From the NCBI RefSeq assembly GCF_001314225.1, contig NZ_CP012699.1, forward strand, positions 1 through 64,000: a DNA stretch of 64,000 bases, in the 5' to 3' direction. Positions 14,244 to 23,433 of the stretch are shown piece after piece. The DNA comes from Microbacterium sp. No. 7. Lineage in GTDB: Bacteria > Actinomycetota > Actinomycetes > Actinomycetales > Microbacteriaceae. The translations under genes and the position numbers were made by a program. Numbering within the stretch: the stretch's first letter is position 1; each line of letters opens with the position of its first letter. The notes under the pieces were generated by a model, which had not been told where the DNA came from, did not search any database, and worked only from the letters and a program-made list of their open reading frames with translations.

Positions 14244-16738
14244 TGGAGTACCAGCTCCGGGGCTACCAGGCGCAGGCCGCCGGCGAGATCGTCAGCGGTA
14301 TCGAAGTGGGCGCCGGGCTCGCGTCGAAGGGTAAGTCGTCGGCTGTGAGCCTCGCGGCACCGACCGGTGCCGGCAAGACGATCATCGCCGCGGCCGCCAT
14401 CGAGGATCTGATTTTCGGTGACACGGTGATACCCGGCGAGGAACCGGTCATCCTGTGGGTATCGCTCTACCCGAAGCTGAACGAGCAGACTCGTGACAAG
14501 TTCGAACGCGCGAGCGAGAAGCTGCGTCCCCGGTTGCACATCATCGACTCCTCGAAGCAGTACGACGTGGAAACACTGACACCGGGCCGGGTGTACTTTC
14601 TGAACACCCAGAAGCTCGGCAGCAGCGCGACCAACTACACCTCAAAGGATGGGCGCACCTTCACCCTGTGGGAGACCCTGAGCAACACGGTCGACCGGTT
14701 CGGCAGCCGCGTGGTCATGTTCGTCGACGAAGCGCACCAGGGCACTGGCGGCGGATCCAGTGCGAGCGGCGACACGATCCTCGGGCAGCTGACCCGGGGC
14801 GGCGGCAAGATGAGCAATCCGGTGCCGATCGTCGTCGGTGTCTCCGCCACTCCGGAGCGCTTCGAAAAGAACATCGCAGCGCATCGGGCGTACCGTGAGG
14901 CGGTCGACGTAGAGGTTGCGGCGGTACGCGAGTCCGGGCTCGTGAAGGACCAGCTCGTCCTCGCGCATCCGACCGAGGAGATCGCATCAGACTCGACCCT
15001 CGTTCGGGAGGCGGCGATCCAGCGCGCCCGCCAGGAGCAGCGATGGGCGTCCTGGGCGGACCAGAATCCGGGCGATGCGCTCGTGGAGCCGGTGCTTCTC
15101 GTACAGCTGACCGCAAAACCGAATGAGACCATCGTGGCCGGCTTCATCCAGGACATCCTGCAAGCCGACTCAACCCTCACAATCGACAACTTCGCCAACG
15201 CGCTCGAGGGCGGATCCGCGGTCACCTTCGGAAGCCACGACGTGCGCTACGTCGACCCACCCCGGATCCAGGAGACCGGCGGAGTGAAGGTGGTGCTGTT
15301 CAAGGACGCGCTCACGACCGGGTGGGATTGCCCCCGCGCCGAGGTGCTGGTCTCCCTCCGCGGCACCAGCGACGACGTGACCATCACCCAGCTCGTCGGC
15401 CGCATCGTCCGCACCCCACTCGCGAAGCGGGTCGCCGGCGACGACAACCTGAACGCCGTGTGGACCTATCTTCCGCACTTCGATCAGGAGTCCGTCGAGC
15501 GGGTCGCGATGCGCCTGCGCACCGGCGACACCGAGGTCGCAACGCCCGTCGTGGTGAACCCGGTGCCAGTCACCCGCAACGCCGCCGTGCCGGATGCTGT
15601 ATGGACCGCGTTCAGGGACTTCCCCAGCTGGTCGCGGCCCTCACGGACCGCGCGGCCGGCGACATCCCGCGTATTGACCGCGGCGATGGTGCTCGCGAAG
15701 ACCGGCATCCTCCAAGACGCACCGCGGATCGCTCAAGACCGGGCAGTCGACACCCTGCTGCAGCACATCAAAGCCAACCAGCAGTTCGTCGACGACAAGG
15801 TGACCGCCTACGAGGAGGTCGACTATCAGACCCTCGCGATCGACTGGCTCACCGGCGAGCAGACTGGCACGCAGGCCGAAAGCGCGAAGATTGCCACCCG
15901 TAACGTCGCCGACCTGTTCAACATCGCCGCCCGCCGCCTCCCGGACAACTCAGCGAAGTGGCTCTGGGACCGCCTGTACATGGCCCAGCCCGAAGGCGAC
16001 CGGGACGGAGACGCCGCACGCCTCATCGTCGCAGCTGTCGCACAGCAGCCCGACACAGTGAAAGCTGTCGAGGACGCCAGCCAGACGCTGCTGGATCAAT
16101 GGCGGAAGCAGCACGCCGCCGCCCTGTCGCAGATCGGCGGGACCGCAGAGACCGACTTCTACGCCGCGTTCGCCGAGTCGAAGCGTTCCGTCGAGATCCC
16201 CGTCGAGGCACCCGCGGACACGGTAGTGAAGGACGCCGAGCACCGCTGGCCGCGCCACCTGCTCGCGGACACTGACGGACAATTCCCGCACGACGGCAAC
16301 ACGTGGGAACGCGCCGTGCTCGAGACGGAGACGAAGCGCCACACCACCCTCGCCTGGTATCGGAACCCCTCGAGCGGCACCCAGTCCATCGCGATCGCGT
16401 ACGGCCCGCTCGGGGAGCAGCGCCTGCTGCATCCCGACTTCCTGGTCTTCACCGAACGCGACGGCGAAGTGCTCATAGACATCATCGACCCACACGATCC
16501 GTCCCGCAGCGACACAATCCCGAAGTGGGGCGCTCTCGCCGAGTACACGAAGCAGAACGCCACCCGCCTCGGCCGCGTTCTCGCGATCATCGACGAAAAG
16601 AAGGGCTCCGACGTCCTCGTCCAGCTGAACCTCGCGAGCCCGACAGCGCAGGACGCGATGATCTCCCTGGCGAAGACCGGCGGCACCGAGGCCGACGTGC
16701 GCGCCCTGTTTGACCAGCACGGCGGCCGCTATCAGTAG
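14243..16738 (+). CDS. type III-like restriction subunit (Res), DEAD/DEAH helicase
   Basis: An 831-residue superfamily 2 helicase: Walker A APTGAGKT near residue 38, DEAHQG near 162, VGVSATPERF near 200, and a C-lobe with TTGWDCPRAEVLVSLRGT and QLVGRIVRTP around 360-395. The C-terminal ~250 residues occupy the place of the endonuclease domain; around HPDFLVFTERDGEVLIDIIDPHDP the usual (D/E)xK lysine is not evident, so cleavage activity is uncertain. The start chosen is the ATG coupled to the methylase stop; in-frame codons further upstream lie inside mod. Alternative: a helicase partner in another defence system with this Mod type. Confidence 0.85.
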   Translation: MEYQLRGYQAQAAGEIVSGIEVGAGLASKGKSSAVSLAAPTGAGKTIIAAAAIEDLIFGDTVIPGEEPVILWVSLYPKLNEQTRDKFERASEKLRPRLHIIDSSKQYDVETLTPGRVYFLNTQKLGSSATNYTSKDGRTFTLWETLSNTVDRFGSRVVMFVDEAHQGTGGGSSASGDTILGQLTRGGGKMSNPVPIVVGVSATPERFEKNIAAHRAYREAVDVEVAAVRESGLVKDQLVLAHPTEEIASDSTLVREAAIQRARQEQRWASWADQNPGDALVEPVLLVQLTAKPNETIVAGFIQDILQADSTLTIDNFANALEGGSAVTFGSHDVRYVDPPRIQETGGVKVVLFKDALTTGWDCPRAEVLVSLRGTSDDVTITQLVGRIVRTPLAKRVAGDDNLNAVWTYLPHFDQESVERVAMRLRTGDTEVATPVVVNPVPVTRNAAVPDAVWTAFRDFPSWSRPSRTARPATSRVLTAAMVLAKTGILQDAPRIAQDRAVDTLLQHIKANQQFVDDKVTAYEEVDYQTLAIDWLTGEQTGTQAESAKIATRNVADLFNIAARRLPDNSAKWLWDRLYMAQPEGDRDGDAARLIVAAVAQQPDTVKAVEDASQTLLDQWRKQHAAALSQIGGTAETDFYAAFAESKRSVEIPVEAPADTVVKDAEHRWPRHLLADTDGQFPHDGNTWERAVLETETKRHTTLAWYRNPSSGTQSIAIAYGPLGEQRLLHPDFLVFTERDGEVLIDIIDPHDPSRSDTIPKWGALAEYTKQNATRLGRVLAIIDEKKGSDVLVQLNLASPTAQDAMISLAKTGGTEADVRALFDQHGGRYQ

Positions 16739-16876
16739 CAGCCCTCGGGATGACACCTAGGAACAGAAGCAGACTGGTGCGCCGCCGACGTTGATGGCCA
16801 CCTAGAGCGGACACTCGACCTGGCTCGTCTGTGCAACCGTGTGGTTGTCGGCACCCTTGCGTATGGTCACGGGGTG

Positions 16877-17143
16877 GTGCAGCACTGGACTCCGATGTCG
16901 CAGCTGCAGAGATCGCCAGAGCCGGGCATCTGGTACGTGTTCGACCAGAGCAAGCGCATCGCGATCATCCGGCATGTCGAAGTCAAAGGGCGACGTCTGC
17001 TGCGTTCGGTGACCTGGTCGCAGGATCCTGAGCAGCGGCAGCTCATCGGGTACTTTCCGGAAGACGCGATGCGCCTCGCCGTGGAGTGCACCTGGTCTGA
17101 GTACGTGCGGTACACCGGCCCACCCACGAGCAACCGGCGGTAA
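16877..17143 (+). CDS. hypothetical protein
   Basis: About 89 residues, strand-rich, with several Trp and Tyr (GIWYVFDQSKRIAIIRHVEVKGRRLLRSVTW). The start is uncertain: GTG codons at 16841, 16874 and 16877 are possible and none has a good ribosome site; a leaderless start is conceivable. It stands alone between the restriction gene and promoter copy 10. No family recognised. Confidence 0.45.
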   Translation: MQHWTPMSQLQRSPEPGIWYVFDQSKRIAIIRHVEVKGRRLLRSVTWSQDPEQRQLIGYFPEDAMRLAVECTWSEYVRYTGPPTSNRR

Positions 17144-17256
17144 GAACCAGCCCGCTCCCTCATGCCCGGGCGCCGCTCTGCTGCGCACTGCGGCCGGCTG
17201 AAGGCGTCCACTGGCCTACCGATCCGCACGCTTCGGTCGACGACGAGGTTGACCAG

Positions 17257-17306
17257 TTGACTATCTGCTATGTGTGCCCTATATTCGATGCTGTCAAGTC
17301 AGCTAA
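17257..17306 (+). promoter_or_regulatory. array promoter/leader copy 10
   Basis: -35 TTGACT (17257-17262), 17-base spacer, -10 TATATT (17280-17285), leader GTCAAGTCAGCTAA from 17293. The spacer carries CTATCTGCTATGTG, a weak relative of the CTATCTCATATG motif, instead of TGTCGG. Confidence 0.85.
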
Positions 17307-17323
17307 ATGCAGGGAGGTTTCTC

Positions 17324-17836
17324 GTGCGCGTCCAGATCGTCACCAAAGACACCATCGACCTCATCGTGAGCGCCGCCGTCATCGGCAACTCCACCGTCGA
17401 CCGCGACGCGGAGGAGATCGTCAGGGCCGCAGATCGGATCGGCCGTCAGCTGCGCTCGGAGAACTACGCGGCCGCGAACGCAGCGGCCGGCACCCATCAC
17501 CCCACCCCGCTGTACACCTGGCAGCCAGTCTTCGATCTGATCTGGCAGCCCGAGCAGCGGGAGACGTTCACCATCACCGAGGAGCAGGCCCTCCAAGTGG
17601 AGCGATGCCGGCTCTTCCTCATCGACAACAGCGCCGGCAGTCCGAACTGGGCGGACTCGTTCGCCCGCAAGTTCCTCGACAGGCTCGGGGCCGCAATCCA
17701 GTCACGGCTGCGCGCCTGGCCGTTGGTCGCCAGCGATGACCACCCGGGCGTCGTCGAGTACTCCGGCCTGTGCGACTTCACACCGCAGTGGCGGCGCGGT
17801 CCAGCGGTGGAGCCGACGCAACGCATCGGGGGCTGA
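17324..17836 (+). CDS. hypothetical protein, array gene
   Basis: A 170-residue protein starting GTG after GGGAGG. Unrecognised; helical N-terminus (VSAAVIGNSTVDRDAEEIVRAADRIGRQL), then an aromatic-rich region with many Trp and a C-terminal strand region. The earlier in-frame ATG lies in the promoter element and was not used. It begins a run of closely spaced rightward genes (17324-19624) ending in the mom-like gene, so promoter copy 10 probably drives the whole operon. Confidence 0.6.
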   Translation: MRVQIVTKDTIDLIVSAAVIGNSTVDRDAEEIVRAADRIGRQLRSENYAAANAAAGTHHPTPLYTWQPVFDLIWQPEQRETFTITEEQALQVERCRLFLIDNSAGSPNWADSFARKFLDRLGAAIQSRLRAWPLVASDDHPGVVEYSGLCDFTPQWRRGPAVEPTQRIGG

Positions 17837-17838
17837 GC

Positions 17839-18075
17839 ATGGCTATCGCTCCGTATCCCCGTCGCCATGTCTCCGCGGAGATCTCACAGCGCTCCAGCCG
17901 GGCGGCATCCGGCGCCGTGTTCGTTCTCGTCGCCGCAGTCGCGGTCGCCGCGGCGCTCATCCTCGGCGGCCGCGTCTGGCATGCCCTGCTCGAGCTCGGT
18001 CTGCTGATCGGGCTCTGGTTCCTCCTCCGACTGGTCGTCAGGAACGCGATCGCGATCTTCCGGGACGAGCCATGA
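17839..18075 (+). CDS. small membrane protein
   Basis: A 78-residue protein with two predicted membrane segments (about residues 24-42, AVFVLVAAVAVAAALILGG, and 48-65, LLELGLLIGLWFLLRLVV). It starts two bases after the previous stop and overlaps the next gene by ATGA. Function unknown. Confidence 0.6.
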   Translation: MAIAPYPRRHVSAEISQRSSRAASGAVFVLVAAVAVAAALILGGRVWHALLELGLLIGLWFLLRLVVRNAIAIFRDEP

Positions 18076-18746
18076 GCTCGTTGCGGATCACCCACCGCGG
18101 CGCCGAGGGCACCACGCTGGCCGGCGTCCGCGTCGACGGGGCCGAAGCCGAGGCCCTCCGGGCGTGCGGGTGGCGGTACTCGCGACGACGCGCCAAATGG
18201 TATGTCCCCTCCTCGCAGGACCGTGCGCCGCGGCGAGACCTCATCGCACGCACCGAGGAGGAGCTCACCCGAGCTGGGCACGTCGTCCTCGTCGAGCTCG
18301 AGGTACTGCCCCAGCCCGTCGAAGATCTCACCACCTGGCACGAGGTGAGGACCAGTCCGCAGGACGCCGCCCGGAGGATCGAACGGCTGCAGCGGCGACT
18401 CCGCGCGACGGCGCGAGATCTCGCCGGCTACCGCAACCACCTTGGAGTCACGTTCCCTCCCGCTCGTGGCGCCGAGCGGGAGGAGCTTCTCGACGAGCGC
18501 GAGCAGCTGACGGGACGGCTGCGCTTCTGGCAGGCCGTGGAGCAGGCGCACCTCAACGGCGCCGGCGCCACCCGAGTCGATCGGAGAGCTGTCGCCCCCG
18601 GAGATCTCGTGGAGCATCGCGGCCGCTGGCACACGGTCGTCCGCGCGAACCGGACCACCGTTTCACTCCGCAGCGACTCCGGTGGCAATTGGCCCGAGAC
18701 AGTCCCGTACCACCAGCTGACCGGGCACCGGCCGCAGAACCGTTGA
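18072..18746 (+). CDS. DUF3560-like protein
   Basis: A 224-residue protein. The first 60 residues fit the DUF3560 start (ITHRGAEGTTLAGVR ... GWRYSRRRAKWYVPSSQDRAPRRDLIAR), in which a mini-domain resembling a nucleic-acid-binding fold is followed by a helical stretch; here residues ~95-160 are helical with repeated Arg/Glu (coiled coil), then a small beta domain. DUF3560 genes are frequent on actinobacterial plasmids and their role is unknown. Translationally coupled to the upstream membrane gene. Confidence 0.7.
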   Translation: MSSLRITHRGAEGTTLAGVRVDGAEAEALRACGWRYSRRRAKWYVPSSQDRAPRRDLIARTEEELTRAGHVVLVELEVLPQPVEDLTTWHEVRTSPQDAARRIERLQRRLRATARDLAGYRNHLGVTFPPARGAEREELLDEREQLTGRLRFWQAVEQAHLNGAGATRVDRRAVAPGDLVEHRGRWHTVVRANRTTVSLRSDSGGNWPETVPYHQLTGHRPQNR

Positions 18747-18755
18747 GGGCACACA

Positions 18756-19031
18756 GTGAAGACCGCGCTCAGCTGGCAGCAGACGACGACCGTCGAGGTA
18801 GAGCTCGACGTCGACGACGTCGCGCTCTGCGACTGGGCGATCGCCACCCTGGATCTCCGCACCCTCGGGGGCGAGATCTCTGCAGCGGAGCTCCGCCGGT
18901 CAGCTGCAGCGAATCCGCACCTTCGCCGGCGACTCCAACAGCTGTACGCGATCGCCCTCGCCGCGCCGCGCACGTCCTCCTCCACGATCGGCGTCCCGCA
19001 CGACACCCACCCGGAAGGATCCGCCCGATGA
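18756..19031 (+). CDS. hypothetical small protein
   Basis: A 91-residue protein starting GTG after GAGGG. Acidic beta-hairpin-like N-terminus (TTVEVELDVDDVALCDWAIATL) and an Ala/Arg helical middle. Its stop overlaps the mom-like ATG, so it is translated together with it. In some phages mom-type genes need a small co-factor; whether this is one cannot be seen. Confidence 0.5.
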   Translation: MKTALSWQQTTTVEVELDVDDVALCDWAIATLDLRTLGGEISAAELRRSAAANPHLRRRLQQLYAIALAAPRTSSSTIGVPHDTHPEGSAR

Positions 19032-19627
19032 CCCGCACGCCTACCCCCGAATCGTCCTCCTGCCAGCGGTGGACGCTGGGGCGACACTCGTGGCGTCATC
19101 TGTCCGAGGGAGGTTTCGACGCGCGTCAGTTCTCCGTCGCCGAGATCCCGGAGTCCGTCGCGCGATCGTTCGTCTGCCGGCACCACTACGCAGCCTCGTA
19201 CCCGGCTGGCCGGATGGCGTGGGGGCTGTTCTCTGAGGCCGGCGAGGATCCCGCGAGCCTGGTCGGCGTCGCGGTCCTGTCCGTCCCCATGAGGGCAGCC
19301 GTCGTCAGCAACGTCTTCCCTGAACTCGCCCCCTTCACGCAATCTCTCGAGCTCGGCCGCTTCGTGCTCACGGATGCCGCACCCGCCAACGCCGAGTCCT
19401 GGTTCCTCGCCCAGGTCTGGAAGCGCGCAGCGGCTGCCGGCATCCTCGGGATCGTCTCTTTCGCCGACCCGATGCCACGGCAGCGAACCATCACCGACGT
19501 CGACGAGCACGGCCAGATCTCCACCCGTGTCGAGACCGTCTCCCGGGGTCATGTGGGCACGATTTACCAGGCCACGGGGGCGATCGCCCTGGGGCGATCC
19601 ACCCCGCGGACGCTGAACTACGTCTGA
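19028..19627 (+). pseudogene. Mom-like DNA-modification gene, 5' part
   Basis: 199 codons that fit the N-terminal two thirds of the Mom family (phage Mu Mom: adenine methylcarbamoylation, a hypermodification that blocks restriction enzymes; a GNAT-fold enzyme). Family-like stretches are SFVCRHHYAASYPAGRMAWGL, LELGRFVLTDAAPANAESWFL and GIVSFADPMPRQ. The frame ends after TPRTLNYV because the first three bases of the IS21 element (TGA, 19625) supply the stop. The missing C-terminal part is found in frame at 45374-45700. The gene is therefore broken here; residual activity is unlikely but not excluded. Confidence 0.75.
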
Positions 19628-19631
19628 CTAT

Positions 19632-19722
19632 GGCAGCGTAAGTCGGACCCACCAGGGCAATCTAAGCGGAGACCACTTGCTGCTTGACGGGGTGTCCACG
19701 GCAGCCTGAGCCGAGTCCACCT
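19632..19722 (+). repeat. IS21 left-end multiple repeats
   Basis: Three imperfect ~22-base repeats beginning GGCAGCGTAAG (19632), GGCAATCTAAG (19656) and GGCAGCCTGAG (19700), each ending in ACC. One related copy (GGCAATCTAAACGGGACC, reversed) lies near the right end at about 23485-23506. Multiple terminal repeats for transposase binding are typical of IS21 elements. Confidence 0.75.
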
Positions 19723-19771
19723 CCACCGTTGACGGAACTGTTGTTCCGGATGCTGATGGTGGAGGTTTGGG

Positions 19772-21451
19772 ATGGGATCTCGGGTGGATGTGTTCGCGGC
19801 GATTCGGCGTGATGCGCGGGTGGAGGAGCTCTCGATCAGAGAGCTTGCGCGCCGTCATCACGTTGGGCGAGCGACGGTGCGGCAGGCGTTGGCTTCGCCG
19901 GAACCGCCGCCGAAGAAGACGCGGGTGAGGTCGGCGCCGAGGCTTGACCGGTTCAAGCCCGCGATCGACGCGATGCTGCGGGAGGATCTGACGGCACCAA
20001 GGAAGCAGCGCCACACCGCGACCCGGGTACTGGATCGTCTTATTGAGGAGCACGGAGCGACTGAATTGTCGTATTCGACTGTTCGTAACTACGTCCGCTT
20101 TCGCCGGCCCGAGATCGACGCGGTCGCGGGCCGGCGGGTGGAGGTCTTCATCCCTCAAGACCACCAGCCAGGTGCGGAGGCTGAGGTCGATTTCGGCGAG
20201 GTGTGGGTGGTGCTAGCTGGGGTGAAGACGAAGTGCCACATGTTCGTGTTCCGGCTCTCTCACTCGGGGAAGGCGATCCACCGGGTTTATTCGACTCAGT
20301 CGCAGGAAGCATTCCTCGAGGGCCACATTGATGCGTTCGAAGAGATTGGCGGCATCCCGACCCGGCATATCCGTTACGACAATCTGACATCGGCAGTCCA
20401 GGCGGTGCTCTATGGCAACGGGCGCGGCCGGATCGAGAACGAGCGGTGGGTGCTGTTCCGCTCCCACTACGGGTTCGATTCGTTCTACTGCCAACCCGGT
20501 ATCACGGGCGCACATGAGAAGGGCGGCGTTGAGGGTGAGGTCGGGCGGTTCCGGCGAACACATTTGACACCCATGCCGGTTGTCGATTCCCTCGCAGAAC
20601 TCAACGCGAGAATCCGCGCCTGGGACGCGGCGGATGACAGGCGGCGGATCGCGTCGCGGATTCGCACAGTCGGCCAGGACTTCGCCGTCGAACAGGCACT
20701 GCTGTCGCCGCTGCCGTATGAGCGATTCGATCCAGGCCTGACGCTGCATCCGCGGGTCGACAGGTCGAGTCTGATCACGGTTCGGATGGCGAAGTACTCC
20801 GTCCCCGCCCATCTGATCGGCCGGAACGTCCGCGTCTCATTACGCGCGTCCGTGGTCGTCGTTTTCGACGGGCACCAGGAAGTTGCCCGCCATGAGCGAG
20901 TTGTCGCGCGCGGCGGACAATCAGTCGTCCTCGACCATTACCTCGAGGTGTTGCGTCAGAAGCCCGGAGCGCTCCCGGGAGCCACCGCCTTAGCGAGGGC
21001 GCGGGAGGCCGGAGTGTTTACGGCTGCCCACGATGCGTTCTGGGCGGCCGCCCGCAAGACCGATGGTGATGCCGTCGGCACGCGAGCCCTCATTGATGTT
21101 CTGCTTCTGCACCGGAGCATGCCCGCAGAGGAAGTGATCGCCGGCATCCACGCAGCACTCCAAGTCGGGGCAGTCACCGCCGATGTCGTCGCTGTCGAAG
21201 CCCGCAGACAAACTTCGACGGGTGGGCCTGGCCTGCATGGTCATCTCCGTGAACTCGCGTCTGGCCGCGAGCAACGAGTTGTCAGTCTCACCCAACGCCG
21301 TCTCGCTGATCCGGCCGCGGTGATCGCAGGTCTCCCGGCCGACACGAGACCACTGCCGAGTGTCGCCGGCTACGACGAACTCTTGGAACGTCGGGCACGC
21401 CCGACGCTCACGGACGAAGCGATTGATCGGGAAGGAACCACGGGAACATGA
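19772..21451 (+). CDS. istA: IS21-family transposase IstA
   Basis: A 559-residue transposase. N-terminal helix-turn-helix (SIRELARRHHVGRATVRQAL, residues ~21-40), then the rve catalytic core with D in EVDFGE (~138), D in RYDNL (~201) and E in HEKGGVEGEVG (~252), followed by a beta-barrel and a basic C-terminus. Length and layout are complete for the family. Its stop overlaps istB by ATGA, as is usual. Confidence 0.95.
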   Translation: MGSRVDVFAAIRRDARVEELSIRELARRHHVGRATVRQALASPEPPPKKTRVRSAPRLDRFKPAIDAMLREDLTAPRKQRHTATRVLDRLIEEHGATELSYSTVRNYVRFRRPEIDAVAGRRVEVFIPQDHQPGAEAEVDFGEVWVVLAGVKTKCHMFVFRLSHSGKAIHRVYSTQSQEAFLEGHIDAFEEIGGIPTRHIRYDNLTSAVQAVLYGNGRGRIENERWVLFRSHYGFDSFYCQPGITGAHEKGGVEGEVGRFRRTHLTPMPVVDSLAELNARIRAWDAADDRRRIASRIRTVGQDFAVEQALLSPLPYERFDPGLTLHPRVDRSSLITVRMAKYSVPAHLIGRNVRVSLRASVVVVFDGHQEVARHERVVARGGQSVVLDHYLEVLRQKPGALPGATALARAREAGVFTAAHDAFWAAARKTDGDAVGTRALIDVLLLHRSMPAEEVIAGIHAALQVGAVTADVVAVEARRQTSTGGPGLHGHLRELASGREQRVVSLTQRRLADPAAVIAGLPADTRPLPSVAGYDELLERRARPTLTDEAIDREGTTGT

Positions 21452-22260
21452 CCACGAAACCCACCACCGTCACGACGACGCTGCGCCGGAGACGCGGGCT
21501 CACCGAAGAAGCAGCGATCGCGGCTGTCGATCAGGCCTGCCGGCGTCTCCGGCTCCCGACTGTCCGCGCCGTCGTTGACGAGGCCCTGGTGACCGCGAAC
21601 CGAGAGCAGCTGTCCTACCAAGGGTTCCTGGCAGAGCTACTGCTCGCGGAGTGCGATGATCGCGATCGGCGCTCCTCGATTCGGCGCGTGTCTGCGGCTG
21701 GCTTCCCGCGGAGCAAGTGGCTCGGTGACTTCGATTTCGACGCGAACCCGAACATCAACCCGGCCACGATCCACCAACTCGCTACCGGTGACTGGATCCG
21801 CAAAGGCGAACCGCTCTGCCTCATCGGCGACTCCGGTACCGGGAAATCGCATCTACTGATCGGTCTGGGAACCGCGGCTGCAGAGAAGGGCTATCGGGTC
21901 AAATACACGCTCGCGACGAAACTCGTCAACGAACTCGTCGAAGCCGCCGACGAGAAGCAGCTCGCCCGCACCATCGCTCGCTACGGCCGCGTCGACTTGC
22001 TCTGCATCGATGAACTCGGCTACATGGAACTCGACCGCCGCGGAGCCGAGCTCCTGTTCCAGGTCCTCACCGAACGCGAAGAGAAGAACTCCGTCGCGAT
22101 AGCCTCCAACGAATCGTTCTCCGGATGGACGAGGACCTTCACCGACCCGAGGCTCTGCGCTGCGATCGTCGACCGACTCACGTTCGGTGGCAGCATCATC
22201 GAAACCGGCACCGACTCCTATCGCCTCGCCCACACCCGCCGACTCACTGACCAGGTCTGA
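21448..22260 (+). CDS. istB: IS21-family ATPase IstB
   Basis: A 270-residue AAA+ ATPase: Walker A GDSGTGKS at about residues 127-134, Walker B LLCIDELGY at about 186-193, and a sensor region SNESFSGW. IstB activates IstA and chooses the target. Complete; coupled to istA. It ends eight bases from the convergent trpS stop. Confidence 0.95.
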   Translation: MTTKPTTVTTTLRRRRGLTEEAAIAAVDQACRRLRLPTVRAVVDEALVTANREQLSYQGFLAELLLAECDDRDRRSSIRRVSAAGFPRSKWLGDFDFDANPNINPATIHQLATGDWIRKGEPLCLIGDSGTGKSHLLIGLGTAAAEKGYRVKYTLATKLVNELVEAADEKQLARTIARYGRVDLLCIDELGYMELDRRGAELLFQVLTEREEKNSVAIASNESFSGWTRTFTDPRLCAAIVDRLTFGGSIIETGTDSYRLAHTRRLTDQV

Positions 22261-22268
22261 CCGAGGTC

Positions 22269-23309
22269 CTAGTAGATCGTCCCCATTGCTTCGCGCACCT
22301 GGGCCAGTGTTGACTCCGCCGAAGTGTTCGCAGCCTCATTGCCGTGGCGAAGAATCGCCCGCACGAGATCCTCGTCTTTGGCGAAGGCTTGCCGCCTCAC
22401 GCGCAACGGTTCCAAGAAGTCGTTCACGGCTGTCGCCGTCATGGCTTTCAGGGCGCTGCTGCCGCCATCACCGATCTCGTCGGCTAACTCGGCTGGCTCG
22501 ACACCGCGGCACAGCGCGGCCGTCGACAACAGCGCCGAAACACCAGGCCTGTCCTCGGGATCGAAACTGATCCGCCGGTCCTGATCGGTCCGAGTCTGAC
22601 GAATCACCGCAACTGTCTCGTCCGGTGTCATAGATAACGCGATCGCGTTCCCGTAGCTCTTCGACATCTTCCGACCGTCCAAGCCCGGAACCTCCGGCGT
22701 CGACGTGATCAACGCATCCGGAACCGGGAAGACATCCCCATAGCGCTCGTTGAACCGTCGAGCGATCACGCGAGTCATCTCCACATGCGGGAGGTTGTCC
22801 TTGCCGACGGGCACGAGATTGCCTTTGCAGAACAGAATGTCGGCCGCCTGGTGCACCGGATAGGTCAAGAGCAACCCGCTCAACGCGCGCCCGGACGCCG
22901 CGAGTTCCGCTTTGACGGTCGGATTACGATGCAGTTCCGCCTCGGTGACCAAGCTCAGGAACGGCAGCATCAACTGATTCAGCGCCGGCACCGACGAGTG
23001 GGTGAAAATGGTCGTCCGTTCCGGGTCGATGCCCGCGGCGAGATAGTCGAGCACAGCGCTATAGACGTTCTCGCGAACGTGAGCCATCGTGTCTCGGTCG
23101 GTGATGACCTGATAGTCCGCGAGCACGAGGAACATCTCGACGCCAGCCTGCTGGAGACGCACCCGTTCCCTGATGGTGCCAAAGTAGTGGCCCAGATGCA
23201 GCGGCCCAGTCGGCCGCTCACCCGTGAGGACTCGAAAGTGCTCGGGGTGCTCGGCCACGAGGACCGCGACCTCTGCCGAGCGTTGCGCGGTTGCGATGAA
23301 GGACTCCAT
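22269..23309 (-). CDS. trpS: tryptophanyl-tRNA synthetase, IS cargo
   Basis: A 346-residue class I aminoacyl-tRNA synthetase charging tRNA-Trp. HIGH-type motif PTGPLHLGHY at residues 33-42 and GRKMSKSYGN around 213-222 are intact; length is normal for bacterial TrpRS. The ATG at 23309 has GGGAG eight bases upstream; a longer in-frame start at 23384 falls inside the attenuator and is unlikely. Because it rides on an IS and has its own Trp-codon leader peptide, it is probably an auxiliary, inhibitor-tolerant enzyme, as known for Streptomyces indolmycin-resistance TrpRS genes (established analogy; resistance here is inferred). Confidence 0.92.
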   Translation of the reverse strand: MESFIATAQRSAEVAVLVAEHPEHFRVLTGERPTGPLHLGHYFGTIRERVRLQQAGVEMFLVLADYQVITDRDTMAHVRENVYSAVLDYLAAGIDPERTTIFTHSSVPALNQLMLPFLSLVTEAELHRNPTVKAELAASGRALSGLLLTYPVHQAADILFCKGNLVPVGKDNLPHVEMTRVIARRFNERYGDVFPVPDALITSTPEVPGLDGRKMSKSYGNAIALSMTPDETVAVIRQTRTDQDRRISFDPEDRPGVSALLSTAALCRGVEPAELADEIGDGGSSALKAMTATAVNDFLEPLRVRRQAFAKDEDLVRAILRHGNEAANTSAESTLAQVREAMGTIY

Positions 23310-23356
23310 TTGTGTCTCCCGATGATTGGGAGCTACACGGAGTACTCGGGCCGTTC

Positions 23357-23433
23357 CACGAGCTGCCGTGCAGCCCGTGAACATACTTCAACCGGCTGCT
23401 ATCGCAGCCACCACCAAGCGGAACGGTTGAAGT
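23357..23433 (-). promoter_or_regulatory. trpS attenuator hairpins
   Basis: Alternative pairings in the trpS leader: ACTTCAACCG (as CGGTTGAAGT) arms at 23385-23394 and 23424-23433 enclosing the leader peptide; a GGCTGC/GCAGCC hairpin at 23394-23409 over its end; and a 10-base stem at 23357-23366/23370-23379 (one G-U pair) just before trpS that could be the terminator. No U-run follows it, as is common in high-GC bacteria. Confidence 0.7.
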
